Origin: an uncultured Rhodospirillales bacterium
Lineage (GTDB): Bacteria; Pseudomonadota; Alphaproteobacteria; Reyranellales; Reyranellaceae
Direction of reading: 5' to 3'
DNA: 64,000 nt
Assembly: GCA_945957125.1 (NCBI GenBank)
Contig: CAMFJT010000001.1
Span: 20,940-84,939, forward strand
Positions 35,801 to 43,870 of this stretch are shown piece by piece. The first letter of the stretch is position 1. Every line of letters starts with the position of its first letter. The position numbers and the translations under genes are program-made. The notes under the pieces are model-generated. The model saw only the letters and a list, made by a program, of their open reading frames with translations. It was not told the DNA's origin and did no database searches.

Positions 35801-35954
35801 TCTCCACGATCATGGTCATGATCGGGAACTGCGGGTCCTCCTCGCGGCCCAGCGCGAGATAGGAGAGCACGCCCGCCGCGAGCACGACGATCATCGAGTA
35901 GACGACCAGCACCTTGTGCCGGATCGCCCATTCCGAAAGGTTCACGCCGGTCAT
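32856..35954 (-). CDS. RND efflux permease (HAE-1/TriC-like)
   Basis: 1032 residues, the normal length of AcrB-like inner-membrane proton/drug antiporters. TM1 (HKVLVVYSMIVVLAAGVLSYLALG) and the following LGREEDPQFPIMTMIVETRWAGATTVETIQQVTERIEKKLEE fit the porter domain. The TM4 proton-relay pair is visible in LGLLVDDAMITVEMM. The REED-PQFP start is typical of the TriC/MexK-like subgroup rather than AcrB itself. It is coupled to the adaptor gene by a 4-bp overlap. No outer-membrane channel gene is linked. The promoter probably contains the FNR box at 37095, making this a low-oxygen-induced pump. Confidence 0.93.
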   Translation of the reverse strand: MTGVNLSEWAIRHKVLVVYSMIVVLAAGVLSYLALGREEDPQFPIMTMIVETRWAGATTVETIQQVTERIEKKLEETPSLDYIKSYTKPGVSVVYVNLLDSTDPKTIPEIWYQVRKKVADIRQTLPQGVDGPSFNDEFGDVFGIIYGLTFDGFTLREARDFAETARAKFQRVRDVGKITIFGDQPEKIYLHFSPQRLAELGFTLDQVLQAIAAQNALSPSGVVNTRAENILVEVSGALAGEQALRDMNLFVNGRFVKLSSIADVERTYVDPPAKMFRVDGRQAVGIGISMRPGGNVLQFGENLHRVADELIQLFPIGIELRQVSDQPEVVEESIHGFTKALWEAIAIVLAVSFVSLGFRAGIVVATSIPLVLTIVFLSMEFAGISLQRISLGALIIALGLLVDDAMITVEMMVSQIEKGVEKTKAAVYAYTHTAFPMLTGTLVTIAGFVPIGFAKSGTGTYCFSLFAVVAIALVVSWFVAVIYSPVIGVACLPSEMKHAHGGGWSSRIGDMGMRGFNAALLGCMRWPLTTIVVTVAIFAGSLYATQFVQKQFFPASDRPEVLVTMMLPKNASIYATREEVDRAQKLLENDPNIVRWSAYIGGGAIRFYLPLDVQLDNAFMAQFVIVTKGLAERDVVMARLDKALTAEFPDVVSRVQRLELGPPVGWPVQYRVGSETAEQTRDIAEKLAALLRESPDVQTVNFDWSEKNKTLRLAVDQDKARRVGLSSQALKDALNSVLNGVVATQLRDSIYLVDVLARAEGTERVSLDTVRALRIPIPGGQTVPLGEVATIEYTLDDGYVWRRNRLPTITVQADVVGSIQAPTVYQRMQEKIDRLRAALPPGASIEDGGTVEKSAQSNTAIIAVMPLMVMLMLTVLMVQLESFQRLFLVISVAPLGLFGIVAILLPSGIPMGFVATLGIIALTGMIIRNSVILIVQIEDYRKLGRRSWDAVVEATQHRLRPILLTAAAAILGMIPIMEEVFWGPMAFAVVGGLVAATVLTVLFLPALYVAWFRVREDARAASDQQAPSLAAT

Positions 35955-37039
35955 CGCTTGAGATCGGCCGGAAGGCGAACCTTCTGCCCTTCCGCCAGGG
36001 AGTTCACGCCCGCGGTCACCACCACGTCGCCATGCTTGAGGCCTTCGGCAATGAGGACGGAGTCGGTGTCGAAGCGGAGGACCTTCACGGGACGCTTGGC
36101 GACCGTGGGCTCGCTGCCCTGCACCACCCAGACCGCCGGTGCGTTGCCGGTCTGCAGCACCGCGCCCGCCGGCAGGCGGATGACCTCCTCCGAGCTGACC
36201 TCGGGCCGGCCCAGCACGATCGCGCCCAGCCGCATCTGCTCCGGCGCATCCGGCAACGCAACGCGCACGGCGTAGGTGCGCGTGACCGGATCGGCACTGG
36301 GTGCGATCTCGCGGATCGCCCCCGTGGTGGAGACCGACGGATCGCCCTTCATCGTGACCTTCACCTTGAGGCCGACATAGGCAAGGCCGATCGAGGCGTC
36401 GGCGACGGCGAACACGGCCTCGCGTTGCGAGGGGTCGGCCACCTGGATGACCGGCTGGCCCGCGGCCACGACCTGCCCGGGGTCGGCCATGGTCGCCAGC
36501 ACGACACCGTCGCCGCCGGCCACGAGCTGCGTGTAGTTGAGCTGGTCGCGGGCGAAGGCGAGCTGCGCCTCGGCGTCGGCCAGCTCGTCGTGGGCCTGTT
36601 GCAGGCGCTTCTTCGTCTCCTCGTAGCGTTGCGGTGTTGCGTAGCCGCTGGCGAGGAGCTGCCGGTAGCGTGCCTCGAGCGGAACCGCCTGCTCGACCCC
36701 GGCCTGGGCCGCCCGAACCTGCGCCTCGGCGGACAGGACCTTGTTCTTCTGGTCCGCCGGATCGACGCGCGCCAGCACCTCGCCCTTGCGGACCGTGGCG
36801 CCGGTGTCGACGAGCCGCTCGACGAGGCGGCCGCCGACCTGGAAGCCCAGGTTGGCCGTGCGCCGGGGTTCGATGTCGCCGACCGTGTCGTTGGCCGCCG
36901 ACAGCTCGTTGGGCGACACGACGACCGCCCGGACCTGGCGCGCCTGGGCGGGCGGTTTCGAGGGCGACTTTGTGCAGGCGCCCGTCGCCAGCACGGACGC
37001 CAGGGCGATCAGCAGGAGGGTAGTGCGGGTTCCAGTCAT
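35951..37039 (-). CDS. RND periplasmic adaptor (membrane fusion lipoprotein)
   Basis: 362 residues. A lipoprotein signal (LLLIALASVLATGAC) gives acylated Cys at about 22. It has a biotinyl-lipoyl half (GDIEPRRTANLGFQVGGRLVERLVDTGATVRKGEVLARVDPAD), a long alpha-hairpin with coiled coil (about 90-160), the matching lipoyl half (GDGVVLATMADPGQVVAAGQPVIQV) and a beta-barrel domain. It links the RND permease to an outer-membrane channel. First gene of the RND operon; an FNR box is centred 62.5 bp upstream. The ribosome site is weak. Confidence 0.92.
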   Translation of the reverse strand: MTGTRTTLLLIALASVLATGACTKSPSKPPAQARQVRAVVVSPNELSAANDTVGDIEPRRTANLGFQVGGRLVERLVDTGATVRKGEVLARVDPADQKNKVLSAEAQVRAAQAGVEQAVPLEARYRQLLASGYATPQRYEETKKRLQQAHDELADAEAQLAFARDQLNYTQLVAGGDGVVLATMADPGQVVAAGQPVIQVADPSQREAVFAVADASIGLAYVGLKVKVTMKGDPSVSTTGAIREIAPSADPVTRTYAVRVALPDAPEQMRLGAIVLGRPEVSSEEVIRLPAGAVLQTGNAPAVWVVQGSEPTVAKRPVKVLRFDTDSVLIAEGLKHGDVVVTAGVNSLAEGQKVRLPADLKR

Positions 37040-37094
37040 GCGGGACCGACGTTCGGGTTCGCCGACAAGCTACGTCCGAGACAGGGTGTGGGCG

Positions 37095-37108
37095 TTGACT
37101 TTAGTCAA
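37095..37108. promoter_or_regulatory. FNR box, TTGAC-TTTA-GTCAA
   Basis: Perfect FNR dyad, 62.5 bp from the RND adaptor start on the minus side. The second FNR-like box at 37210 serves the PPK2 side. Confidence 0.75.
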
Positions 37109-37209
37109 CCATCGCCGCGGCGATGCGGGCGGCAGCCGAGGTCCGTGCCGGTTGCAAAAGGAATCGCGACCGCCTCCTGCAGCGCCGTCCGGGCGCGAAG
37201 CGGAGGGCG

Positions 37210-37223
37210 TTGACATAAGTCAT
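37210..37223. promoter_or_regulatory. FNR-like box, TTGAC-ATAA-GTCAT
   Basis: One mismatch to the dyad. The centre is 55.5 bp before the PPK2 ATG, fitting a class II activated promoter for ppk2-hypothetical-fnr. Confidence 0.65.
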
Positions 37224-37271
37224 GGACGGTCATCCCGATCCGACCTTCCCTGTGCCCGAGGAGACACGTCC

Positions 37272-38057
37272 ATGGCCGAGAAGCTCGATCGCAAGACGTA
37301 CGAATCGGAGTTGCGCAAGCTCCAGACCGAGCTCTGCCACCTGCAAGCGTGGATCAAGGCCAAGGGCAAGCGCGCGATCATCATCCTCGAAGGGCGGGAC
37401 GCGGCCGGCAAGGGCGGCACGATCAAGGCGATTGCCGAGCGCGTCAGCCCGCGCGTCTTCCGGGTGGTCGCCTTGCCGGCGCCCACCGAACGCGACCGCT
37501 CGCAGATGTACCTCCAGCGCTACATGGAGCAGTTCCCGGCGGCGGGCGAGATCGTGATCTTCGACCGCAGCTGGTACAACCGTGCCGGCGTCGAATACGT
37601 CATGGGGTTCTGCACGCCCGAGCAGCATCAGCGGTTCCTGACGCTGTGTCCGGGGATCGAGAAGCTGATCGTCGAGGACGGCATCTACCTGCTGAAGATC
37701 TGGCTGGAGGTCGGCCAGGAGCAGCAGGAGAAGCGTTTCAAGGCGCGCATAGACGACCCGATGCGGCAGTGGAAGCTGAGTCCGATGGACGTGGAATCCT
37801 TCGGCCGGTGGTACGAATACTCCAAGGCACGCGATCTCATGTTCGAGCACACCGATACCGAGCATGCGCCTTGGTACCTGGTGAATGCCGACGACAAGCG
37901 CCGCGCCCGCCTGAACAGCATCTCCCATATCCTGTCCCGGATTCCCTACGAGCGGCTCGATCACGAGCGGGTGAAGCTGCCGTCGCGCTCGACGAAGAGG
38001 AAGTATGACGACAAGGCATCGCTTGCCGGGCGGCGGTTCGTCGACGAGCAATACTGA
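37272..38057 (+). CDS. ppk2: Polyphosphate kinase 2 (PPK2), canonical short form
   Basis: 261 residues from ATG 37272 with GAGGAG upstream; the 438-residue track ORF begins in non-coding sequence. Complete PPK2 domain: LEGRDAAGKGGTIKAIAERVSPRVFRVVALPAPTERDRSQMYLQRY, FPAAGEIVIFDRSWYNRAGVEYVMGF, LKIWLEVGQEQQEKRF and FEHTDTEHAPWYLVNADDKRRARLN. It transfers phosphate between polyphosphate and nucleotides, giving ATP or GTP when respiration slows. The degenerate paralogue at 26527 has the same length and closely similar flanks, so the two are probably duplicates. It leads an operon with a small protein and a third fnr-type gene. Confidence 0.93.
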   Translation: MAEKLDRKTYESELRKLQTELCHLQAWIKAKGKRAIIILEGRDAAGKGGTIKAIAERVSPRVFRVVALPAPTERDRSQMYLQRYMEQFPAAGEIVIFDRSWYNRAGVEYVMGFCTPEQHQRFLTLCPGIEKLIVEDGIYLLKIWLEVGQEQQEKRFKARIDDPMRQWKLSPMDVESFGRWYEYSKARDLMFEHTDTEHAPWYLVNADDKRRARLNSISHILSRIPYERLDHERVKLPSRSTKRKYDDKASLAGRRFVDEQY

Positions 38058-38087
38058 AACGCATCACGAGGAAGGCGGGAGGGCGTC

Positions 38088-38525
38088 ATGATAACGTTGC
38101 CGACGGTGAAGGACCTCAAGGCGAGAATGGCTCAGGCCGAGGGCGAGAAAGCCTCGGCCGCCGCCAAGGCGCAGGCGGCCGCGGAGGCCGAACGGCAGGC
38201 CTTCCTCGACAGGATCAGCAAGCCGTCCGGGAAGACCGACGAGGAGGTCCTGGAGAAGGCGGCGAGCATCATCGGCAATGCCGCCAGCAACGGGCTCACC
38301 TCGGTCCAGGTTTTCCGCTTTCCCAACCATCTGTGCACCGATGACGGTCGCACGATCGACCAGGGCGAGGAGGGCTGGGAGAAGACGCTGACGGGCATTC
38401 CCAAGGAGCTCTACGAATTCTGGGCGCGCCAGCTGTCGCCGCGCGGCTATCGCATCAGGTACGAGGTGATCGACCGCCCCAAGGGTATGCGCGGAGACAT
38501 CGGGGTCTTCCTCAGCTGGGATTAA
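38088..38525 (+). CDS. Hypothetical protein with coiled-coil N-terminus
   Basis: 145 residues with a GGAGGG ribosome site. Residues about 5-45 form an Ala/Glu/Lys-rich helix (RMAQAEGEKASAAAKAQAAAEAERQAFL), followed by a compact domain (LEKAASIIGNAASNGLTSVQVFRFPNHLCTDDGRTIDQGEEGWEKTLTGIPKELYEFWARQLSPRGYRIRYEVIDRPKG...GVFLSWD) of mixed alpha/beta character. I do not recognise the family, though short proteins like this occur near PPK2 and fnr genes in other alphaproteobacteria as far as I recall. It lies 30 bp after ppk2 and 6 bp before fnr, so it is in the same operon. Confidence 0.65.
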   Translation: MITLPTVKDLKARMAQAEGEKASAAAKAQAAAEAERQAFLDRISKPSGKTDEEVLEKAASIIGNAASNGLTSVQVFRFPNHLCTDDGRTIDQGEEGWEKTLTGIPKELYEFWARQLSPRGYRIRYEVIDRPKGMRGDIGVFLSWD

Positions 38526-38531
38526 GGGGCG

Positions 38532-39290
38532 TTGCGAGAACAAGCGCCCCCGGCGGCGGCTGCCCGTCCCGATCCAACTCGGGGCGAAGTCGCTGTCCTG
38601 CCGTGCGTGCGCTGTTCCGCCAAGTCCTCGAATGTCTGCAAGCCGCTCGACTACGAGCGGCAGAAGGAACTCTTCGGGATCGCGAAAGTCGAGAGCTGGG
38701 CCCGCAGGCAGCGGATTTTCCGCGCCGGCGATCCGATCGAGTCGATCTTCAAGGTCACCTCCGGCATGGCCGCCCTGTCGAAGGTCCTTCCCGACGGCCG
38801 GCGGCAGGTGCTCGATTTCTTCCTGCCGGGCGATCTCTGCGGCTTCTTCGAGCTGGGCAAGGTCCAAGCCTTCGATTGCGAGGCGATCACGGAGACGACG
38901 ACCTGCTCGTTCGATCGCGACCGGCTGCAGCTCTTCTCGAAGCGTCATGCCGCCGTGGCGGAGGCGGTTCGGCATGCGACCGCCAACCGTCTCAAGCGGG
39001 CGGCATTGCACATGGCCGTGCTCGGCCAGCTCACCTCGACCGAGAGGGGCGCGAGCTTTCTGTGCTGCCTGGCCACCGCCTATGGCGAGCACGATGTCCG
39101 GACCAGCCCTCTGGCGTTGCCCATGAATCGCACGGACATCGCCGACTACCTGGGGCTGCGCCTCGAAACCGTCAGCCGCGCCTTCTCGCGGTTGAGGCAG
39201 CGGCGGTGCATCGAGCTCGAGAACGATGCCTTCGTGGTTACCGACCAGGCGGCACTGAGAGCGATGTCGAATTCACCCTATCTTGCCTGA
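38532..39290 (+). CDS. FNR-type oxygen-responsive transcription regulator
   Basis: 252 residues from a TTG at 38532. Cysteines C25, C28 and C36 (CVRCSAKSSNVC) and C103 (GDLCGFFE) give the same C-x2-C-x7-C plus distal Cys pattern as the regulator at 25722, indicating a shared iron-sulfur architecture. The effector-binding-type beta-roll (IFRAGDPIESIFKVTSGMAALSKVLPDGRRQVLDFFLPGDLCGFF) and HTH (MNRTDIADYLGLRLETVSRAFSRLRQR, with E..SR) are complete. It is the last gene of the FNR-box-controlled ppk2 operon, implying auto- or cross-regulation. The 3' end overlaps ackA by 13 bp tail to tail. Confidence 0.9.
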   Translation: MREQAPPAAAARPDPTRGEVAVLPCVRCSAKSSNVCKPLDYERQKELFGIAKVESWARRQRIFRAGDPIESIFKVTSGMAALSKVLPDGRRQVLDFFLPGDLCGFFELGKVQAFDCEAITETTTCSFDRDRLQLFSKRHAAVAEAVRHATANRLKRAALHMAVLGQLTSTERGASFLCCLATAYGEHDVRTSPLALPMNRTDIADYLGLRLETVSRAFSRLRQRRCIELENDAFVVTDQAALRAMSNSPYLA

Positions 39291-40507
39291 GCCGCGTCGC
39301 CGTTGACTTGCCGCACGACCTCAAGGGTGTGGCGCGCGATCATGTGCTCCTCGTCTGTCGCGATCACCAGCACGGCGCCCCGAGCGCCCGCCGCTCCGAC
39401 GTTCTGCTCGCCCGCGGTATTGCGCGCCGGGTCGATCTCCAGCCCGAGCCAGCGGCACTGGGCCACGACTTCCGCGCGCGTCCGCGCGTCGTTCTCGCCG
39501 ATCCCGCCGGTGAAGACCAAGCCGTCGAGGCCGCCGAGGCCGGCGGCCAGCGATCCGATCTCGCGCACGATGCGGTAGACGAAGAGCTCGATGGCCTCGC
39601 GCGCTTCGGGTCGGTCCGACTGCCGTAGCGTGCGCATGTCGGAGGAGATGCCGGACACGCCGAGCAACCCTGACTGGCTGTAGATCAGCGTCTCGATCGC
39701 CTCGGCCGTCATGCCCCTCTGATCCATCAGGTACAGGATCACGCCCGGATCGAGCGCACCGCAGCGCGTGCCCATCATCAGCCCGTCGACGGCGGTGAAG
39801 CCCATCGTGCTGGCGACGCTGCGGCCGCCGTGCACCGCGCAGAGGCTGGCGCCGTTGCCGAGATGGGCGATGACCAGGCGGCGCGCGGCGAGGGCCGGCA
39901 CCGTCTCGTTCAGGCGCGAGACGATGAACTCGTAGGACAGACCGTGGAAACCGTATCGCCGGATGCCGCCCTCGGTGAACTCGCGCGGCAGGGCGAAGGA
40001 CTGGGCGAGCATGCCCTGGCTGCGGTGGAAGGCGGTATCGAAGCAGGCGACCTGGGGCAGGTGCGGAACGGCTTCGGCGATCACCCGGATCGGCGCGAGA
40101 TTGTGCGGCTGATGCAGCGGCGCCAGCGGCACCAGCTCGTCGAGCGCGGCGAGGGTGGCGGCATCGACGCGCATCGGTGCGGAGAAGTGCATGCCACCGT
40201 GAACGACACGATGGCCGACCGCGTGGACCGGCCGGTCCCCGAGCACTCTCCGGCCGGCCGCCAGGACCTCGTGCGTCGCCGCGCGATGATCGAGCTCGCC
40301 GCGCTGCCATTGGCGCTCGTCGAGCACGACCCCCTCGGCATCGACGACCTTCAGCCGGGGCGCGGCATTGATCCGCTCGATCTGCCCGCGGGCGATCGGA
40401 TCCAGCCGATCGTTCGCATCGTACAGCGCGAACTTCAGGCTGGAGGAGCCGGCATTGAGGACGGCGATGCAACCTTCCCCTGGGGCGGTGTCGTCCAGCG
40501 CGGCCAT
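39278..40507 (-). CDS. ackA: Acetate kinase
   Basis: 409 residues, normal length. It converts acetyl phosphate and ADP to acetate and ATP in the cytosol. Signature blocks: VLNAGSSSLKFALYD, GHRVVHGG, FDTAFHRSQGMLAQSFALP, IAHLGNGASLCAVHGGRS, GFTAVDGLMMGTRCGALDPG and FTGGIGENDARTR. It follows pta with only 1 bp between stop and start on the minus strand, so pta-ackA is one operon, reading from the FNR box at 41529. Together with PFL this gives substrate-level ATP in anaerobic fermentation. Confidence 0.96.
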   Translation of the reverse strand: MAALDDTAPGEGCIAVLNAGSSSLKFALYDANDRLDPIARGQIERINAAPRLKVVDAEGVVLDERQWQRGELDHRAATHEVLAAGRRVLGDRPVHAVGHRVVHGGMHFSAPMRVDAATLAALDELVPLAPLHQPHNLAPIRVIAEAVPHLPQVACFDTAFHRSQGMLAQSFALPREFTEGGIRRYGFHGLSYEFIVSRLNETVPALAARRLVIAHLGNGASLCAVHGGRSVASTMGFTAVDGLMMGTRCGALDPGVILYLMDQRGMTAEAIETLIYSQSGLLGVSGISSDMRTLRQSDRPEAREAIELFVYRIVREIGSLAAGLGGLDGLVFTGGIGENDARTRAEVVAQCRWLGLEIDPARNTAGEQNVGAAGARGAVLVIATDEEHMIARHTLEVVRQVNGDAAQAR

Positions 40508-40508
40508 G

Positions 40509-41471
40509 TCAGGCCGGGACGGCGATGGTGGCGCGCCGCGCCGCGGCGACCAGGACGGCCACCGCGCAGGAGGCCAGGCGCGTCAGCTCGGAATCGGCCC
40601 GGCTGGTCAGGATGATCGGAACGCGCGCGCCGAGCACGATGCCGGCGGCGTCGGCTCCGGCCAGGAAGGACAGGCTCTTGGCCAGCATGTTGCCGGCCTC
40701 GAGGTCCGGCACGATGAGCACGCTCGCTCGCCCGGCGACCGGCGAGACGATCTGCTTGATGGCGGCCGCCTCGGGGCTGATCGCGTTGTCGAGCGCCAGC
40801 GGCCCGTCGAGGACGGCGCCGGTGATCTGGCCGCGATCGGCCATCTTGCACAGGGCGGCGGCCTCGATCGTCGAGGGGACCCTTGGGTTCACCGTCTCCA
40901 TCGCGCTCAGGATCGCCACCCGCACTTCCTCGATGCCCAGCGCGTGCGCCAGGTCGATCGCGTTCTGGACGATGTCGACCTTGTCCTCGAGGGTCGGCGT
41001 GATGTTCACCGCCGCGTCGCTGATGATCAGGGCCTGCGGATGGTTCGGCACGTCCATCACGAAGCAATGGCTGATGCGCCGGGCGGTGCGGATGCCCGTG
41101 TCGCGCGCGACGACGGCGCCCATCAGCTCGTCGGTATGCAGGCTGCCCTTCATCAGGGCCTCGGCGCGGCCGCTTTTGACCAGCGCTACCGCCTTTGCTG
41201 CCGCGTCGTGGCTGTGCGCGGCATCGATGCATTCGTAGGGGCCAAGGTCGAGCTTGGCCTTGGCCGCCGCGGCGCGGACCTTGGCGAGCGGCCCGACCAG
41301 GATCGGCACGATGATCCCGAGGCGTGCCGCTTCGAGGGCACTCTGCAGGGAGACTTCATCGCAGGGATGGGCGACGGCGGTGACGATGCGATTCATCCCG
41401 CGCGCCGCCAGCACCAGCCGTTCGTACTTTTCGTGCCGGATATTTCCGGAAGATGACAGGGCCACGGACAC
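40509..41471 (-). CDS. pta: Phosphate acetyl/butyryltransferase
   Basis: 320 residues, the short PTA_PTB form without the N-terminal DRTGG/P-loop part of E. coli Pta. It moves the acyl group between acetyl-CoA and phosphate. Motifs include ALEAARLGIIVPILVGP, ALMKGSLHTDELMGAVV, ISHCFVMDV, ALIISDAAVNITPTLEDKVDIVQNAI, PDLEAGNMLAKSLSFLAGADAAGIVLGARVPIILTSRADS. The family does not separate acetyl from butyryl specificity by sequence alone, but pairing with ackA and PFL makes acetyl-CoA the likely substrate. The start is 64.5 bp from the centre of the shared FNR box. Confidence 0.9.
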   Translation of the reverse strand: MSVALSSSGNIRHEKYERLVLAARGMNRIVTAVAHPCDEVSLQSALEAARLGIIVPILVGPLAKVRAAAAKAKLDLGPYECIDAAHSHDAAAKAVALVKSGRAEALMKGSLHTDELMGAVVARDTGIRTARRISHCFVMDVPNHPQALIISDAAVNITPTLEDKVDIVQNAIDLAHALGIEEVRVAILSAMETVNPRVPSTIEAAALCKMADRGQITGAVLDGPLALDNAISPEAAAIKQIVSPVAGRASVLIVPDLEAGNMLAKSLSFLAGADAAGIVLGARVPIILTSRADSELTRLASCAVAVLVAAARRATIAVPA

Positions 41472-41528
41472 GGCTCTTCCCCCTTCGTGGACGCACTTTC
41501 TATCTAGGGCGGTCGCCTAGTACGGGCC

Positions 41529-41542
41529 TTGACCAAGGTCAA
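41529..41542. promoter_or_regulatory. Shared FNR box, TTGAC-CAAG-GTCAA
   Basis: Perfect dyad in the 126-bp gap between pta (minus) and pflB (plus). The centre is 64.5 bp from the pta start and 62.5 bp from the pflB start, so one site could activate both directions at about -41.5. Confidence 0.8.
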
Positions 41543-41597
41543 TGCCGCGCCCGCCGCCGTGCGGTGAAGTGGCGGTCAAAGGCGTAGGGAGAGAAAC

Positions 41598-43862
41598 ATG
41601 CAGGATCTTGCCGCCGCTCCTGCCGGGCAGGGCGAGGCGCGAGCCTGGCGATCCTTCGAGCCTGGCCGCTGGGAGCGCGCGATCGACGTGCGCGACTTCA
41701 TCGTGCGCAACGCAACGCCCTATCATGGCGACGAAGCGTTCCTGACCGGTCCTTCGGCCCGCACCCTCGCCGTCTGGGACAAGCTCCAGCCCTACTTCGC
41801 CGAAGAGCGGAAGATGGGAGTCCTCGCCGTCGATGCCGCGCATCCGTCGAGCCTGCTCGCCCATCCGCCAGGCTGGATCGACCGCGACAACGAGGTGATC
41901 GTCGGTTTGCAGACCGACGCGCCGTTCAAGCGCGCGATCTTTCCGTTCGGTGGGTTGCGCATGGTCGAGGCCGGCTTGAAGGCAGCCGGCGTGACGCCCG
42001 ACGAGGCCGTGCACCAGGCCTTCACGCGCTACCGCAAGAGCCACAACGATGGCGTGTTCGACGCCTACACGCCCGAGATCATGCACTGCCGGCGGTCGGG
42101 CATCATCACCGGCCTGCCGGATGCCTATGGCCGCGGCCGCATCATCGGCGACTACCGGCGCGTGGCGCTGTATGGCGTCGACCGGCTGCTGCGGGCCAAG
42201 CGCGAGGAGCGGGCGCAGATCGACCAGATGTGGCCGACCGAGGACGTGATCCGCCTGCGCGAGGAGATGGCCGAGCAGATGCGGGCGCTGAAGGACCTGG
42301 TGGAGATGGGGCGCCGCTATGGTTGCGAAATCGAGCGGCCGGCGGAGACGGCGCGCGAGGCCGTGCAATGGACCTATCTCGGCTACCTCGGCGCCATCAA
42401 GGAAGCCAATGGCGCGGCCATGTCGATCGGTCGGATCTCGACCTTCCTCGACATCTACATCGAGCGCGACATCGCCGAGGGAGCACTGGACGAGTCCGGC
42501 GCGCAGGAGCTGATCGACCAGCTCGTGCAGAAGCTGCGCATCGTGCGCTTCCTGCGCACGCCCGAATACGATGCCCTGTTCAGCGGCGATCCGTACTGGG
42601 CGACCGAATGCATCGGCGGCATGGATCTCGACGGCCGGCCGCTGGTCACGCGCACCAGCTTCCGTATGCTCCACACGCTGACCAACCTGGGACCGGCGCC
42701 GGAGCCGAACCTGACGGTACTGTGGTCCCGCCATCTGCCGGAGGCCTTCAAGAGCTATTGCATCCGCATCAGCCGCGACACCTCGTCGATCCAGTACGAG
42801 AACGACGACCTGATGCGGCCCTATCACGGCGACGACTACGGCATCGCCTGCTGCGTCTCGGCCATGCGCCTGGGCAAGCAGATGCAGTTCTTCGGCGCCC
42901 GCGTGAACCTCGCCAAGGCGCTGCTCTACGCCATCAACGGCGGCCGCGACGAGATGAGCGGCGAGCAGGTGGCGCCGCCCACCGTGCCGGTGAGCGCCGA
43001 CGTGCTCGACTACGACGAGGTGTTCGCGAAGTTCGACGCCACAATGGAGTGGCTGGCGCGCACCTACGTGCATGCGATGAACTGCATTCACTACATGCAC
43101 GACAAGTATTTCTACGAGCGCCTCGAGATGGCGCTGCACGACCGGGACATCCTGCGCACCATGGCGTTCGGCATCGCCGGCCTGTCGGTGGCCGTCGACA
43201 GCCTGTCGGCGATCCGCCATGCCAGGGTGCACGTCATTCGCGACGACAAGGGCCAGGCGGTCGACTACAGGATCGAGGGCGACTATCCGAAATACGGCAA
43301 TGCCGACGCGCGGGTCGACGACATCGCCGTCGATCTCGTGTCGCGCTTCATGGCGAAGCTGCGCAAGCATCCGACCTATCGCGGCGCCACGCCCACGCAG
43401 TCGGTGCTGACCATCACGTCCAACGTGGTCTACGGCAAGCACACCGGCAACACGCCGGACGGCCGGCGCAAGGGCGAGCCGTTCGGCCCCGGCGCCAATC
43501 CAATGCACGGCCGCGACGCGCACGGCTGGCTGGCATCCTGCATCTCTCTGGCGCGCCTTCCCTATGCCGACGCCCAGGACGGCATCAGCTACACCGTCAG
43601 CATCGCTCCGACGCTCGCGCCGAAGGACGCCGAGGGCGGCGTCGCCAACGCGGTGAAGGCCTTCGATGCTTATTTCGGGCAAGGCGGCTTCCACATGAAC
43701 CTCAACGTGCTGTCGCTCGACACGCTGAAGGATGCGATGGAGAGCCCGGAGAAGTACCCGCAGCTCACCATCCGCGTCTCGGGCTATGCCGTGAACTTCG
43801 TCCGCCTCTCGCGCGAGCAGCAGCTCGACGTCATCAGCCGCACCTTCCACAACAAGTTCTGA
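41598..43862 (+). CDS. pflB: Formate C-acetyltransferase (pyruvate formate-lyase)
   Basis: 754 residues, full PFL length. It splits pyruvate with CoA into acetyl-CoA and formate through a glycyl radical. The active-site cysteine pair is in [16 protein letters not shown]; the radical glycine motif RVSGYAVNF is 28 residues from the end. Other PFL blocks are [39 protein letters not shown] and [34 protein letters not shown] precedes the ATG. It starts the operon pflB-pflA-exchanger. PFL is oxygen-sensitive, so FNR control is expected. Confidence 0.96.
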   Translation: MQDLAAAPAGQGEARAWRSFEPGRWERAIDVRDFIVRNATPYHGDEAFLTGPSARTLAVWDKLQPYFAEERKMGVLAVDAAHPSSLLAHPPGWIDRDNEVIVGLQTDAPFKRAIFPFGGLRMVEAGLKAAGVTPDEAVHQAFTRYRKSHNDGVFDAYTPEIMHCRRSGIITGLPDAYGRGRIIGDYRRVALYGVDRLLRAKREERAQIDQMWPTEDVIRLREEMAEQMRALKDLVEMGRRYGCEIERPAETAREAVQWTYLGYLGAIKEANGAAMSIGRISTFLDIYIERDIAEGALDESGAQELIDQLVQKLRIVRFLRTPEYDALFSGDPYWATECIGGMDLDGRPLVTRTSFRMLHTLTNLGPAPEPNLTVLWSRHLPEAFKSYCIRISRDTSSIQYENDDLMRPYHGDDYGIACCVSAMRLGKQMQFFGARVNLAKALLYAINGGRDEMSGEQVAPPTVPVSADVLDYDEVFAKFDATMEWLARTYVHAMNCIHYMHDKYFYERLEMALHDRDILRTMAFGIAGLSVAVDSLSAIRHARVHVIRDDKGQAVDYRIEGDYPKYGNADARVDDIAVDLVSRFMAKLRKHPTYRGATPTQSVLTITSNVVYGKHTGNTPDGRRKGEPFGPGANPMHGRDAHGWLASCISLARLPYADAQDGISYTVSIAPTLAPKDAEGGVANAVKAFDAYFGQGGFHMNLNVLSLDTLKDAMESPEKYPQLTIRVSGYAVNFVRLSREQQLDVISRTFHNKF

Positions 43863-43870
43863 GCCGAGCC

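Noticed and set aside
33084-36275. A 1063-residue plus-strand ORF opposite the RND operon
   Set aside because: Composition is dominated by His, Arg, Asp and Gln typical of antisense shadows in high-GC DNA; the minus-strand RND motifs are unambiguous.
41517-43850. A 777-residue minus-strand ORF covering pflB
   Set aside because: No motif; the plus strand encodes complete PFL with CC pair and RVSGYAV.
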